Positions 51,055-59,626 of a stretch of DNA of 64,000 nt are shown here, in pieces (within the stretch, counting starts at the first letter, position 1; every line of letters begins with the position of its first letter). Below the pieces are notes generated by a model. The model saw only the letters and a list, made by a program, of their open reading frames with translations. It ran no database searches and was not told the origin of the DNA. Made by a program: the position numbers and the translations under genes. The DNA comes from Actinomycetota bacterium (GTDB taxonomy: Bacteria > Actinomycetota > Actinomycetes > Nanopelagicales > Nanopelagicaceae): the NCBI GenBank assembly GCA_027728065.1, contig JAQBVO010000005.1, positions 1 to 64,000 on the forward strand, read 5' to 3'.

Positions 51055-51930
51055 ATCGAACACGGATTTCTGGTTATAGATAAAGAGCCAGGAATGACAA
51101 GTCACGACGTAGTTGCAATTGCACGTCGTGCACTAGGAACACGCAAAGTTGGCCATGCCGGCACATTAGATCCGATGGCAACGGGGGTTTTAGTCTTAGG
51201 TTTTAATAACGCAACGCGCCTACTGCACTACATCACCAAGGGCGATAAGCGCTATCAAGCAACGTTTGTCTTAGGTATTGCAACGGTCAGCGATGATGCC
51301 GAAGGTAAAGTAATTTCACGCTCTGGCGTTAGTGCTATCTCCGATGTACAGATTGAAAGTGAGTTAGCAAGAATGCGCGGGAAAATCATGCAACGCCCAA
51401 GCTCTGTTTCAGCCATTAAGGTCGATGGAGAACGTGCATATGATCGTGTCCGTGCCGGAGAGAGCGTGGAGCTTGCAGCACGGGAGGTTGAGATTTCACA
51501 GCTGAATATCTTGGCTATTCGTCACCTAGATTCAACAATCGAAGTCGATATCGATGTCACATGTTCTGCTGGAACATTTATTCGTGCCATTTCACGTGAT
51601 TGCGGAAGCGCCCTTGGTGTCGGCGGACATTTATTATCACTGCGACGTAGCCGAGTTGCCGGCTTTGGGTTAGAGCAAGCCATGACATTGATCCAGTTAA
51701 AAAACGCCGAGCTCACCCCGCTGACATTGGCCGATGTTGCGCGCATAACTTTTGCCACTCGCCAACTGGCCCTAGATGAGCGGGGAGAACTATCTTTCGG
51801 TCGCGCAATTTCTAGTAACCCCACCGATGAAATATATGCAGGCATAAGCGGGGATGATGAGTTAGTCGCACTTCTAGCCAATAAAGATGGCTTCGCTAAG
51901 CCAATCGCTGTGTTCGCTGTGGCAAATTAA
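51055..51930 (+). CDS. truB: tRNA pseudouridine55 synthase, apparent ATC start
   Basis: Makes pseudouridine 55 in the T loop of tRNA. About 291 residues from ATC 51055. The family N-terminal motif GFLVIDKEPGMTSHDVV is encoded from 51064 onward, upstream of the first ATG (51094), so ATG 51094 cannot be the true start. No ATG, GTG or TTG occurs in frame for many codons before it, but ATC 51055 has GGAG five bases upstream. The catalytic Asp39 is in VGHAGTLDPMATGVL. A C-terminal PUA-like region follows. Alternatives are GTC 51052, a sequence error, or frameshifting from rbfA. Confidence 0.9.
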   Translation: MEHGFLVIDKEPGMTSHDVVAIARRALGTRKVGHAGTLDPMATGVLVLGFNNATRLLHYITKGDKRYQATFVLGIATVSDDAEGKVISRSGVSAISDVQIESELARMRGKIMQRPSSVSAIKVDGERAYDRVRAGESVELAAREVEISQLNILAIRHLDSTIEVDIDVTCSAGTFIRAISRDCGSALGVGGHLLSLRRSRVAGFGLEQAMTLIQLKNAELTPLTLADVARITFATRQLALDERGELSFGRAISSNPTDEIYAGISGDDELVALLANKDGFAKPIAVFAVAN

Positions 51931-51948
51931 TTAGGCAATAATAAAGCC

Positions 51949-52821
51949 ATGAGCGTTGTAGTAATCGGAGTATTTGATGGAGTCCACAAGGGACATCAGG
52001 CTGTACTCAATAGTGCTAAGGCAATCGCAGGAGATGCAAAGATAATTGCACTGACCTTTGATCCACATCCAGCAACTGTATTTACACCAGATCGCGCGCC
52101 AACCTTATTGACAACTCTTACCGACCGTATTGAACTACTCAAGATTCACAACGCCGATCAAGTAGCAGTGATTGGCTTTACCCCAGAGTTTGCTCAAATG
52201 AGCCCAGAGGATTTTGTTGTTAAGATTCTGATTGAGCAATTAGGTGCGACACGAGTTGTTGTAGGTAATAACTTTACATATGGCCACCAAGCCGCTGGTA
52301 CAGCTGAAACACTTAAGGCCCATACTGAGTTTGAAACCATTGTTTTGGATTTAACTCCAACTGATGGTGAAGTTATCTCATCGACTAGCATCAGAAAACT
52401 CATTGCCGCAGGTAATGTAGAGAAAGCGCGTGAATTATTAACTCGGCCCCATCGTTTGGATGGAATAGTCATTCACGGAGAAAAACGTGGCCTCGAAATC
52501 GGTTATCCAACTGCAAATCTCGGCAATCTCGAGCACCAAAGCATTCCAGCAGATGGTGTCTATGCAGGTTGGTTAAGCGTGGGAATCGATCGTTGGCCCG
52601 CTGCGATTTCAATCGGAACTAATCCGACCTTTGCCGGAAAGCGCGGACGCCAGGTCGAGGCATATGCCCTGGATCAAGTTGGATTAGATCTCTATACAAA
52701 GGCTGCAACGATTGAGTTTGGTTGGCGCCTGCGCGATACATTGGCATTTGATGGCCTCGAGCCCTTGCTTGTTCAGATGGCCAAAGACTGCGCTAAAGCC
52801 CGCGAGTTAACTGAGCTTTAA
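51949..52821 (+). CDS. ribF: Bifunctional riboflavin kinase / FAD synthetase
   Basis: Makes FMN from riboflavin and then FAD. 290 residues. The N-terminal adenylyltransferase domain has IGVFDGVHKGHQAVL and LTFDPHPATVFTP, with VVVGNNFTYGHQ and ISSTSIRKLI. The C-terminal kinase domain has GYPTANLGNLE. It is usual for ribF to follow truB. There is no Shine-Dalgarno sequence; AATAAT six bases before ATG 51949 is a weak leaderless -10 candidate. Confidence 0.95.
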   Translation: MSVVVIGVFDGVHKGHQAVLNSAKAIAGDAKIIALTFDPHPATVFTPDRAPTLLTTLTDRIELLKIHNADQVAVIGFTPEFAQMSPEDFVVKILIEQLGATRVVVGNNFTYGHQAAGTAETLKAHTEFETIVLDLTPTDGEVISSTSIRKLIAAGNVEKARELLTRPHRLDGIVIHGEKRGLEIGYPTANLGNLEHQSIPADGVYAGWLSVGIDRWPAAISIGTNPTFAGKRGRQVEAYALDQVGLDLYTKAATIEFGWRLRDTLAFDGLEPLLVQMAKDCAKARELTEL

Positions 52822-52850
52822 CCTTGGATTTCGCCTATCGATACCCTGGC

Positions 52851-52903
52851 TGGTAATCTAGGCATCCAACGAGAAAGCGAATTTCCGTGAGGTACACCGG
52901 AAA
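52851..52903 (+). promoter_or_regulatory. Extended -10 promoter and leader hairpin of rpsO
   Basis: TGGTAATCT (52851-52859) is an extended -10 element with no clear -35. Downstream, TTTCCG (52882-52887) pairs with CGGAAA (52898-52903), leaving about 40 bases to the rpsO ATG. S15 regulates its own leader in several bacteria; that this hairpin takes part is inference. Confidence 0.45.
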
Positions 52904-52943
52904 CCCCCGTGATCATCATCAGAAAAATAGGAGCGTTACATAC

Positions 52944-53213
52944 ATGGCACTAAAACCAGAGGCAACATCGGCAATCGTCGCGCAGTACGGCTCGACTCCT
53001 ACTGATACGGGAAGTCCTGAGACCCAGGTCGCTTTGCTATCCAAGCGCATTGAAGAGATCACTACACACTTGCAGACCAATCCACATGACCACCATAACC
53101 GTCGTGGGCTTTTGTTATTAGTCGGCCGTCGTCGTCGAATTCTTCAGTATCTCGCAAAGACAGATATCAATCGTTACCGTGCGATTATCGAAAAGCTCGC
53201 TATTCGCCGCTAA
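52944..53213 (+). CDS. rpsO: 30S ribosomal protein S15
   Basis: Primary 16S rRNA-binding protein of the small subunit. 89 residues, the standard length. Signatures are [39 protein letters not shown] and [23 protein letters not shown] 52944 with AGGAG upstream is chosen over an in-frame ATG at 52887. It forms the conserved pair with pnp. Confidence 0.97.
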   Translation: MALKPEATSAIVAQYGSTPTDTGSPETQVALLSKRIEEITTHLQTNPHDHHNRRGLLLLVGRRRRILQYLAKTDINRYRAIIEKLAIRR

Positions 53214-53220
53214 ATAATAC

Positions 53221-53256
53221 CTACCCACCGACAGGATCAATGGTCCTCGGTAGTGG
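53221..53256 (+). other. Hairpin after rpsO
   Basis: ACCG (53227-53230) plus AGGA (53233-53236) pair with TCCT (53244-53247) plus CGGT (53248-53251), with a two-base bulge. Outer pairs such as CCAC with GTGG are possible. It lies just after the rpsO stop and is followed only by three T, so it is more likely a processing or stabilising element than a full terminator. Confidence 0.4.
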
Positions 53257-53337
53257 TTTCCGCAAGGGCCTTTTAAAGGTGTGCGTGAACTTCGATCGGA
53301 GATTCATTGTTAGTTCTCGGTGTGGTAGCCCGAAATC

Positions 53338-53361
53338 GAGATAGTTGTTCTCAACTATCTC
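53338..53361 (+). promoter_or_regulatory. Perfect 10-bp hairpin in the pnp leader
   Basis: GAGATAGTTG (53338-53347) pairs perfectly with CAACTATCTC (53352-53361) around the loop TTCT. It has no T tail and ends 12 bases before the AGAGGAGGA of pnp. In E. coli an RNase III-cleaved hairpin at the same place lets PNPase repress its own synthesis; the same role is plausible here. Confidence 0.75.
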
Positions 53362-53383
53362 CACACTAACTAGAGGAGGACCC

Positions 53384-55585
53384 ATGCAGGGTCAAGAGGT
53401 TCAATCAGCCGTTGCAGTAATTGATAACGGAAAGTTCGGAAAACGAGAGATTCGTTTTGAAACAGGGCGCTTAGCGCGCCAAGCAGCAGGAGCTGCAGCG
53501 GTATTTCTAGATGATCAGACAATGATCTTCTCAGCAACTACTGCATCAAAATCACCAAAGGATCAATTTGATTTCTTTCCTTTAACAGTTGATGTTGAGG
53601 AAAAGATGTATGCAGTTGGTCGAATTCCAGGATCATTCTTTCGTCGAGAAGGTCGCCCATCAGAGGATGCGATTCTTACCTGTCGCTTGATCGACCGTCC
53701 ATTGCGTCCATCATTTGTTAAGGGGCTCCGCAATGAAGTACAGATCGTTGTCACAGTGATGGCACTTGATCCAGATCATATGTATGACGTAATCGCAATC
53801 AATGCTGCATCAATGTCTACACAACTTGCAGGTCTACCATTTTCTGGCCCAATCGGTGGCGTTCGTGTTGCTTTAATCGATGGTCAGTGGATTGCTTTTC
53901 CTAACTACTCACAGGTTGCTAGCGCAGTCTTTGACATGGTTGTTGCAGGACGCGTTACAGGCGATGACGTTGCGATCATGATGGTTGAAGCAGAGGCAAC
54001 TGAGCGCACAATTGAATTAATCAAGGGTGGCGCGCCAACTCCTACCGAGGAGGTTGTTGCCCAAGGTTTAGATGCGGCCAAGCCGTTCATCAAGATTCTC
54101 TGCGATGCGCAATCAAAGCTTGCAAAGGTGGCAGCAAAGCCAACGGCCGAGTTCCCAGTCTTTTTTGATTACCAAGATGATGTCTTTGCAGCTGTTGAAA
54201 AGGCGGCAGGCAAAGATCTGGCTAAAGCGCTAACTATCTCAGGTAAGCAAGAGCGCGAAACAAAGATCGATGAGATTAGCGCATCTATCAAAAAGGGCGT
54301 AGGAGCTGATTTTGAGGGACGCGAAAAGGAAGTTCCAGCGGCCTTCCGATCATTGACTAAGAAGCTTGTACGCCAACGTGTACTGCGCGAGAAGATTCGT
54401 ATCGATGGTCGCGGACTTCGCGACATTCGAGCGCTTTCTGCCGAGGTCGAAGTTATTCCTCGCGTTCACGGTTCGGCGATCTTCGAGCGTGGCGAGACAC
54501 AGATTCTAGGAATCACAACGCTTAACATGCTCAAGATGGAGCAACAGCTCGATACTTTGAACCCTGAAAATCACAAGCGCTACATGCACAACTACAACTT
54601 CCCACCATACTCAACGGGTGAAACCGGTCGTGTTGGTACACCTAAGCGTCGCGAAATTGGTCACGGCGCTCTCGCTGAGCGTGCTCTGATTCCAGTTCTT
54701 CCAACACGCGAAGAGTTTCCTTACGCAATCCGTCAGGTCTCTGAAGCTCTTGGTTCAAATGGCTCAACATCTATGGGCTCTGTCTGTGCATCCACACTTG
54801 CGCTATACAACGCAGGTGTTCCATTGCGCGCACCAGTTGCAGGTATTGCCATGGGTCTTATCTCTGATGATGTCGATGGCAAGGTCGAATACGTTGCCCT
54901 GACAGATATTCTCGGAGCAGAAGATGCCTTCGGTGATATGGACTTTAAAGTCGCTGGAACAAAGGATTTTATTACTGCATTACAGCTAGATACCAAACTC
55001 GATGGAATTCCTGCATCTGTACTTGCCGGTGCTCTTCATCAGGCACGAGAGGCTCGACTTGCAATCCTTGATGTTATGAATGAAGCGATTGATGGCCCAG
55101 ATGAGATGAGCCCGTTTGCTCCACGAATTATCTCAGTCAAGATTCCAGTAGATCAGATTGGTGCAGTAATCGGGCCAAAGGGCAAAATTATAAACCAGAT
55201 ACAAGATGAGACTGGCGCAGAGATCTCCATTGAAGATGATGGAACGATCTATATCGGAGCAACCGATGGCCCATCTGCCGAGGCTGCGCGCGCACAGATT
55301 AACGCCATCGCAAACCCACAGATGCCAGAAGTTGGCGAACGTTACTTAGGCACGGTTGTAAAACTTGCAGCCTTTGGTGCATTTATCTCATTGATGCCCG
55401 GTAAAGATGGTCTGCTGCATGTATCCCAGATTCGTAAGATGCATGGTGGCAAGCGCATCGAAAACCTAGAAGATGTCATGAAGGTTGGCGATAAGATTCA
55501 AGTTGAAATCGGTGAGATTGATCCAAAGGGTAAGCTCTCTCTGGTTCCCGTTCTCGAGGCTGGATCGGCTGGTTCAGCCGAATAA
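53384..55585 (+). CDS. pnp: Polyribonucleotide nucleotidyltransferase (PNPase)
   Basis: Phosphorolytic 3'-5' exoribonuclease. 733 residues. The first RNase PH domain contains [19 protein letters not shown] and [16 protein letters not shown], then a helical linker, a second RNase PH domain ([16 protein letters not shown], then [13 protein letters not shown]), a KH domain ([17 protein letters not shown]) and an S1 domain ([15 protein letters not shown]). ATG 53384 has a strong AGAGGAGGA; an in-frame ATG at 53345 lies inside the leader hairpin and is rejected. Confidence 0.97.
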   Translation: MQGQEVQSAVAVIDNGKFGKREIRFETGRLARQAAGAAAVFLDDQTMIFSATTASKSPKDQFDFFPLTVDVEEKMYAVGRIPGSFFRREGRPSEDAILTCRLIDRPLRPSFVKGLRNEVQIVVTVMALDPDHMYDVIAINAASMSTQLAGLPFSGPIGGVRVALIDGQWIAFPNYSQVASAVFDMVVAGRVTGDDVAIMMVEAEATERTIELIKGGAPTPTEEVVAQGLDAAKPFIKILCDAQSKLAKVAAKPTAEFPVFFDYQDDVFAAVEKAAGKDLAKALTISGKQERETKIDEISASIKKGVGADFEGREKEVPAAFRSLTKKLVRQRVLREKIRIDGRGLRDIRALSAEVEVIPRVHGSAIFERGETQILGITTLNMLKMEQQLDTLNPENHKRYMHNYNFPPYSTGETGRVGTPKRREIGHGALAERALIPVLPTREEFPYAIRQVSEALGSNGSTSMGSVCASTLALYNAGVPLRAPVAGIAMGLISDDVDGKVEYVALTDILGAEDAFGDMDFKVAGTKDFITALQLDTKLDGIPASVLAGALHQAREARLAILDVMNEAIDGPDEMSPFAPRIISVKIPVDQIGAVIGPKGKIINQIQDETGAEISIEDDGTIYIGATDGPSAEAARAQINAIANPQMPEVGERYLGTVVKLAAFGAFISLMPGKDGLLHVSQIRKMHGGKRIENLEDVMKVGDKIQVEIGEIDPKGKLSLVPVLEAGSAGSAE

Positions 55586-56860
55586 ATGAGCGTTCGTCGC
55601 ACAGTTTTACCTAGCGGTCTGCGTATCGTTACTGAAGAAGTTGCTTCGGTACGTAGTGCCGCTTTTGGTATTTGGGCTAACGTTGGCTCTAGGGATGAAA
55701 CTGGGGCAGTTGCCGGGGCTTCTCACTTCCTTGAACACTTACTTTTTAAAGGTACAAAACGCCGCACGGCTTTAGAGATTTCATCCTCCATCGAATCTGT
55801 AGGTGGGGAGATGAACGCCTTTACATCAAAGGAGTACACCTGTTTTTATGCACGTGTAATTGATACTGATTTACCACTTGCGATCGATGTAATCTCCGAT
55901 TTAATTACATCATCTACTATCACAGCCCTCGATGTCGATGCCGAGCGTAAAGTTGTACTCGAAGAGATCGCTATGCGCGATGATGATCCAAGTGATTTAG
56001 TGCATGATTTATATGCCGAGACATACTTTGGTGATACGCAGTTAGGTCGTCCAATACTTGGTTCTATCGAGTCAATTAATAATATGTCGCGTGCCAGTGT
56101 TTATAACTACTACAAGAAACGCTACCTGCCACAGGATTTGGTCGTCGCAGTGGCTGGAAACATCAAACATAAAAAAGTAGTCGAGATGGTTGAACAGGCA
56201 CTATCCATTGATGGTTTTTTAGATGTTATGGGCGCACCTGTTATCCGTCCTAATACAAGCCTTAGAAAGAGCGCGCAGAAATCCGTTGGATTAATCTCTC
56301 GCCCAAGCGAGCAGGCACATATGTTCTACGGTATGGAGGGCGTCGCCCGTCACGATGATCGCCGGTTTGCAATGGGCATTTTGACCTCGGCTCTGGGTGG
56401 TGGAATGTCATCGCGTTTGTTCCAAGAGATCCGCGAAAAACGGGGGTTGGCTTACTCGGTTTATGCCTATGCTCAACAGTTTGCAGGTATTGGTCAGATC
56501 GGTTTTTATGCCGGATGCAAACCGGCCAAAGCAGTTGAAGTTCTAGAGATTATCCGCGAAGTTTTAGCCGATGTAGCCGAGAATGGACTTAGCCACGAAG
56601 AAATTGAGCGAGCAAAGGGGGCAGTGCGCGGCTCATTAGTTTTGAGCCAGGAGGATTCAGGTTCACGCATGAGCCGAATTGGTAAGAATGAGATTGTTTA
56701 TGGCCATGTTATGGGCTTTGATGATATTTTAAAGGCGGTCTCAAAGGTTAATGAAGTAGACATTCGCGAAATTGCTAGCGCCTACCTGACTAAAACGCCT
56801 ACACTTGCTCTTGTCGGACCATTTAGAGCTATCACTAAGTTTGAGAAGGTATTGAGATGA
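55586..56860 (+). CDS. M16 family zinc peptidase (PepR/processing protease type)
   Basis: Zinc metallopeptidase of the pitrilysin family. 424 residues, one M16 module pair as in mitochondrial-processing-peptidase-like bacterial proteins. The inverted zinc motif His47-x-x-Glu50-His51 is in ASHFLEHLLFKGT, and the third ligand Glu is near 127 in ERKVVLEEIAMRDDD. The second half has LGGGMSSRLFQEIREKRGLA. It follows pnp with no spacer, the position this family holds in many actinobacteria. Substrate unknown. Confidence 0.92.
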   Translation: MSVRRTVLPSGLRIVTEEVASVRSAAFGIWANVGSRDETGAVAGASHFLEHLLFKGTKRRTALEISSSIESVGGEMNAFTSKEYTCFYARVIDTDLPLAIDVISDLITSSTITALDVDAERKVVLEEIAMRDDDPSDLVHDLYAETYFGDTQLGRPILGSIESINNMSRASVYNYYKKRYLPQDLVVAVAGNIKHKKVVEMVEQALSIDGFLDVMGAPVIRPNTSLRKSAQKSVGLISRPSEQAHMFYGMEGVARHDDRRFAMGILTSALGGGMSSRLFQEIREKRGLAYSVYAYAQQFAGIGQIGFYAGCKPAKAVEVLEIIREVLADVAENGLSHEEIERAKGAVRGSLVLSQEDSGSRMSRIGKNEIVYGHVMGFDDILKAVSKVNEVDIREIASAYLTKTPTLALVGPFRAITKFEKVLR

Positions 56861-57603
56861 TTAACGTTGCAGTCTTAGGTGCAAAGGGGCGCATGGGCGC
56901 TGAAGTTGTCAAGGCCGTTGAGGCGCAAGATGGAATGACATTGATTGCAGCCCTTGACCTCGGTGATTCACTTGAACAACTAATCGGATCAGGCACTCAT
57001 GTCGTTGTCGATTTCACAACCCCTGATGCCGTTATAGATAATTTAAAATTTGTAATCAACAACGGCATGAACGTGGTCGTTGGCACCACTGGATTTGATG
57101 AAAAGAAAATAGCGATTGTCGATGGAATCTGCAAGCAGAACCCAGAAGTTGGGGTTTTGATCGCTCCAAACTTTGCAATTGGTGCCGTTTTAATGATGGA
57201 GTTTGCGGCAAAAGCCGCGCATTATTTCGAGTCGGCAGAGATCATCGAACTACATCACCCTGACAAGGTAGATGCTCCAAGTGGAACCGCGGCTCGAACA
57301 GCGCAGTTAATGAGCGATGCCCGCAAAGCCGCTGGTTTATCTGCGATGCCCGATGCCACAAAAACCTCTCTTGATGGTGCACGTGGTTCACGAGTTGGCG
57401 ATATTGCAGTGCATTCAGTTCGTATCCTTGGATTAGTGGCACATCAAGAGGTTATTTTGGGTGGAGTAGGTCAAACTCTAACGATTCGTCACGACTCGCT
57501 AGATCGTGCAGGATTTATGCCAGGAGTTTTACTAGGAATCCGAAAAGTGCTTACACATCCTGGACTAACACATGGCCTCGATAAGTTCATGGAAAGGGAT
57601 TGA
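56857..57603 (+). CDS. dapB: 4-hydroxy-tetrahydrodipicolinate reductase
   Basis: NAD(P)H-dependent step of diaminopimelate and lysine synthesis. 248 residues. The N-terminal motif VAVLGAKGRMGAEVVKAV binds the cofactor; the catalytic segment is ELHHPDKVDAPSGTAARTA. ATG overlaps the protease stop (ATGA). dapA lies about 2 kb downstream beyond azlDC and thyX. Confidence 0.96.
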   Translation: MINVAVLGAKGRMGAEVVKAVEAQDGMTLIAALDLGDSLEQLIGSGTHVVVDFTTPDAVIDNLKFVINNGMNVVVGTTGFDEKKIAIVDGICKQNPEVGVLIAPNFAIGAVLMMEFAAKAAHYFESAEIIELHHPDKVDAPSGTAARTAQLMSDARKAAGLSAMPDATKTSLDGARGSRVGDIAVHSVRILGLVAHQEVILGGVGQTLTIRHDSLDRAGFMPGVLLGIRKVLTHPGLTHGLDKFMERD

Positions 57604-57606
57604 AAT

Positions 57607-57864
57607 ATGTCAAGTAGAGAGATAATAATGTATAGCGCCGATTGGTGTGGCGATTGCATCCGATCAAAGCGTCTAATGGATGAGCTAAATGTCGCCTATA
57701 CAATCATCAATGTCGATGCTGATACTGCAGCTTCAGAAAAAGTTATTAAAATAAATGGTGGCTTGAGATCTATTCCAGTAATCGTATTTGCAGATGGTTC
57801 ACATCTAACAGAGCCTTCAGATATTGATTTGAAGGCAAAATTGACATCCCTTGGGATTATTTAA
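57607..57864 (+). CDS. Small glutaredoxin/mycoredoxin-like thiol reductase
   Basis: Thioredoxin-fold protein of 85 residues. It begins with IIMYSADWCGDCIRSKRLMD, so the redox pair is Cys14-Gly-Asp-Cys17; IPVIVFADGSHL supplies the cis-Pro and glutathione/mycothiol-side loop. Size and form resemble mycoredoxin and NrdH, but the CGDC centre differs from the usual CGYC or CVQC. It begins three bases after dapB. Its stop overlaps the stop of azlD on the other strand by three bases. Confidence 0.85.
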   Translation: MSSREIIMYSADWCGDCIRSKRLMDELNVAYTIINVDADTAASEKVIKINGGLRSIPVIVFADGSHLTEPSDIDLKAKLTSLGII

Positions 57865-58169
57865 AACCAGTTATAAATCCCGCTCGAAGTAATAGCAGCC
57901 GATAGAACAACTACTGGAAAAGGTGCCTTCAGTAGTAGTGCAATAACTGCCACGCCAACACCAGCTGCGCGGTGGTCAATCATTAGCTCGGTTTTATTTG
58001 TAAAACTCTGCACGGCTACCAAAGCGCTCAGTAGTGCAATTGGAAGGAGTGCATTGATACGTTGGATTCTTGGTTTTTCTAGCCAACTCTGAGGAATTGA
58101 GTGTCCGCCATATTTAAGTATAAAAGCGATCAAACTCGTGCCAATTGTTGCAATCCAGTATGAGTTCAT
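57861..58169 (-). CDS. azlD: AzlD family branched-chain amino acid export subunit
   Basis: Small membrane partner of AzlC. 102 residues with about four hydrophobic segments (WIATIGTSLIAFILKY, ALLPIALLSALVAVQSF, GVGVAVIALLLKAPFPVVVL). The AzlD family features are the short length and the overlap with azlC (ATGA). Known AzlCD pairs export branched-chain amino acids. It converges tail-to-tail with the glutaredoxin gene. Confidence 0.88.
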   Translation of the reverse strand: MNSYWIATIGTSLIAFILKYGGHSIPQSWLEKPRIQRINALLPIALLSALVAVQSFTNKTELMIDHRAAGVGVAVIALLLKAPFPVVVLSAAITSSGIYNWF

Positions 58170-58834
58170 TGGCGTAGCCCATAGACGATTGCAATAAATG
58201 CCGTTGCAATAATCGGCAGACCAGCGGGCAAGAACGGCGTCATTGCTAATGCAAAAATAACTGAGACCATGGCCAGCCCACGATATCTATTGTTTTCAAG
58301 GCGTGGCCAGACTAGACCTAGGAAAGCTGCAGGTACGGCCGCATCTAAACCCCAAGCACGTGTATCACCCATAGCCTGTGCCCCAAGTGCACCAGCTAGA
58401 GTGAATAAGTTCCAAAAAAAGAAAACACCAAAACCTGTTAGCCAAAAGCCATGTCGCATGGCATCTTCATTGCGCTTTTGCGCCATAAGTGCAACGGCCG
58501 TTGATTCATCAATAGTTATCTGGGCCGCAACAATGCGTTTGAAGCCCTTGACCTTTAATCGTGGCGCCATGATTGCCCCATATAAACCGTTACGCGTACC
58601 GAGTAGAGAGGCAGTGGCGATTGCACTCAGAGCGCTACCACCGGCTCCTAGCACCCCGATGGCTGCAAACTGGGATGCGCCTGAAAATGTTAGAAGAGAT
58701 AAAAGGCAGCTCTGCAGAACTGAAAAACCACTTGCTACCGATGCCGCGCCAAAGGCAACGCCATAGGCACCGACGGTAATGGAGATGCTTAAGGAGTCTC
58801 GTACTGTGATGGCTTCAACTCTGGACACGCGCAT
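58166..58834 (-). CDS. azlC: AzlC family branched-chain amino acid exporter
   Basis: Membrane protein of 222 residues with about seven hydrophobic helices. The family segment FSGASQFAAIGVLGAGG is present, followed by GTRNGLYGAIMAPRLK and ITIDESTAVALM. It is the first gene of the azlC-azlD pair, divergent from thyX with 53 bases between. Export of valine, leucine or isoleucine is known for the family; here it sits in a genome with a full ilv operon, so it may relieve overflow. No clear promoter was seen on this strand. Confidence 0.88.
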   Translation of the reverse strand: MRVSRVEAITVRDSLSISITVGAYGVAFGAASVASGFSVLQSCLLSLLTFSGASQFAAIGVLGAGGSALSAIATASLLGTRNGLYGAIMAPRLKVKGFKRIVAAQITIDESTAVALMAQKRNEDAMRHGFWLTGFGVFFFWNLFTLAGALGAQAMGDTRAWGLDAAVPAAFLGLVWPRLENNRYRGLAMVSVIFALAMTPFLPAGLPIIATAFIAIVYGLRQ

Positions 58835-58875
58835 AGTCTGCCGTAGAAATCCAAAGCCACCAAGGCGGGCAAAGA

Positions 58876-58881
58876 TAGGCT
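58876..58881 (+). promoter_or_regulatory. Leaderless-type -10 element of thyX
   Basis: TAGGCT lies six bases before ATG 58888, with no Shine-Dalgarno sequence. It is in the divergent gap with azlC. Confidence 0.65.
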
Positions 58882-58887
58882 CGCCAG

Positions 58888-59607
58888 ATGGGCGAAGAGA
58901 TTATTTACCGCGATGATGTAACCGTAGAACTAGTCAAATCAAGTGCCAGCGATGCCGATGTTATCTGGGCGGCACGGGTTTCAACGGTTGGAGAACAGTC
59001 GATGGATGAGATTGGTCAGGATCCATCTCGTTCGGCCGGTTTAATTAACTATTTAGCTCGCGAGCGTCATGGTACGCCCTTCGAACACACATCTATGACA
59101 TTTTTTGTATCTGCACCGATATTTGTTTTTCGCGAATTCATGCGCCACCGCATCGCCTCTTATAACGAAGAGAGTGGTCGCTACCGCGAATTGAAACCAG
59201 TCTTTTATATTCCATCGAATTCGCGAAAATTACTACAAGTCGGAAAGGTTGGCTCCTACACATTTGAAGATGGCTCGCAAGAGCAGTTTGAACTTTCAAT
59301 CAAAGCGATGAAGGATGCATACATCGTTGCCTACGATAGTTATAAAAAAATGCTTGATGCTGGCATCGCCCGTGAGGTCGCGCGAGTGGTATTGCCAGTT
59401 GCAACATATTCATCGATGTACGTAACTATGAACGCACGTGCGTTGATGAATTTTTTGTCACTTCGCATATCGCACGCAGGCTCACACTTTCCTAGCTATC
59501 CGCAGCGGGAGATTGAGATGGTGGCCGAGAAAATGGAGGCTGAATTTGCGAAATTAATGCCGCTGACCCACGGAGCCTTTGAAAAATCTGGACGAATCGC
59601 ACCTTAA
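58888..59607 (+). CDS. thyX: Flavin-dependent thymidylate synthase
   Basis: FAD-dependent methylation of dUMP to dTMP using methylene-tetrahydrofolate. 239 residues. The ThyX motif RHRIASYNEESGRY (RHRxxSxNxxSxR) is intact, and FEHTSMTFFVSAPIFVFREF precedes it. The C-terminal ALMNFLSLRISHAGSHFPSY binds substrate. It sits between dapB and dapA, as commonly in actinobacteria; no thyA is in the window. Confidence 0.96.
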   Translation: MGEEIIYRDDVTVELVKSSASDADVIWAARVSTVGEQSMDEIGQDPSRSAGLINYLARERHGTPFEHTSMTFFVSAPIFVFREFMRHRIASYNEESGRYRELKPVFYIPSNSRKLLQVGKVGSYTFEDGSQEQFELSIKAMKDAYIVAYDSYKKMLDAGIAREVARVVLPVATYSSMYVTMNARALMNFLSLRISHAGSHFPSYPQREIEMVAEKMEAEFAKLMPLTHGAFEKSGRIAP

Positions 59608-59613
59608 AGCAGG

Positions 59614-59619
59614 TAGAGT
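59614..59619 (+). promoter_or_regulatory. Leaderless-type -10 element of dapA
   Basis: TAGAGT lies seven bases before ATG 59627, with no Shine-Dalgarno sequence. Confidence 0.55.
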
Positions 59620-59626
59620 TGGGCGC

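Noticed and set aside
53221-53262. Intrinsic terminator between rpsO and pnp
   Set aside because: The hairpin is imperfect and followed by only three T before a mixed sequence, so full termination is not supported.
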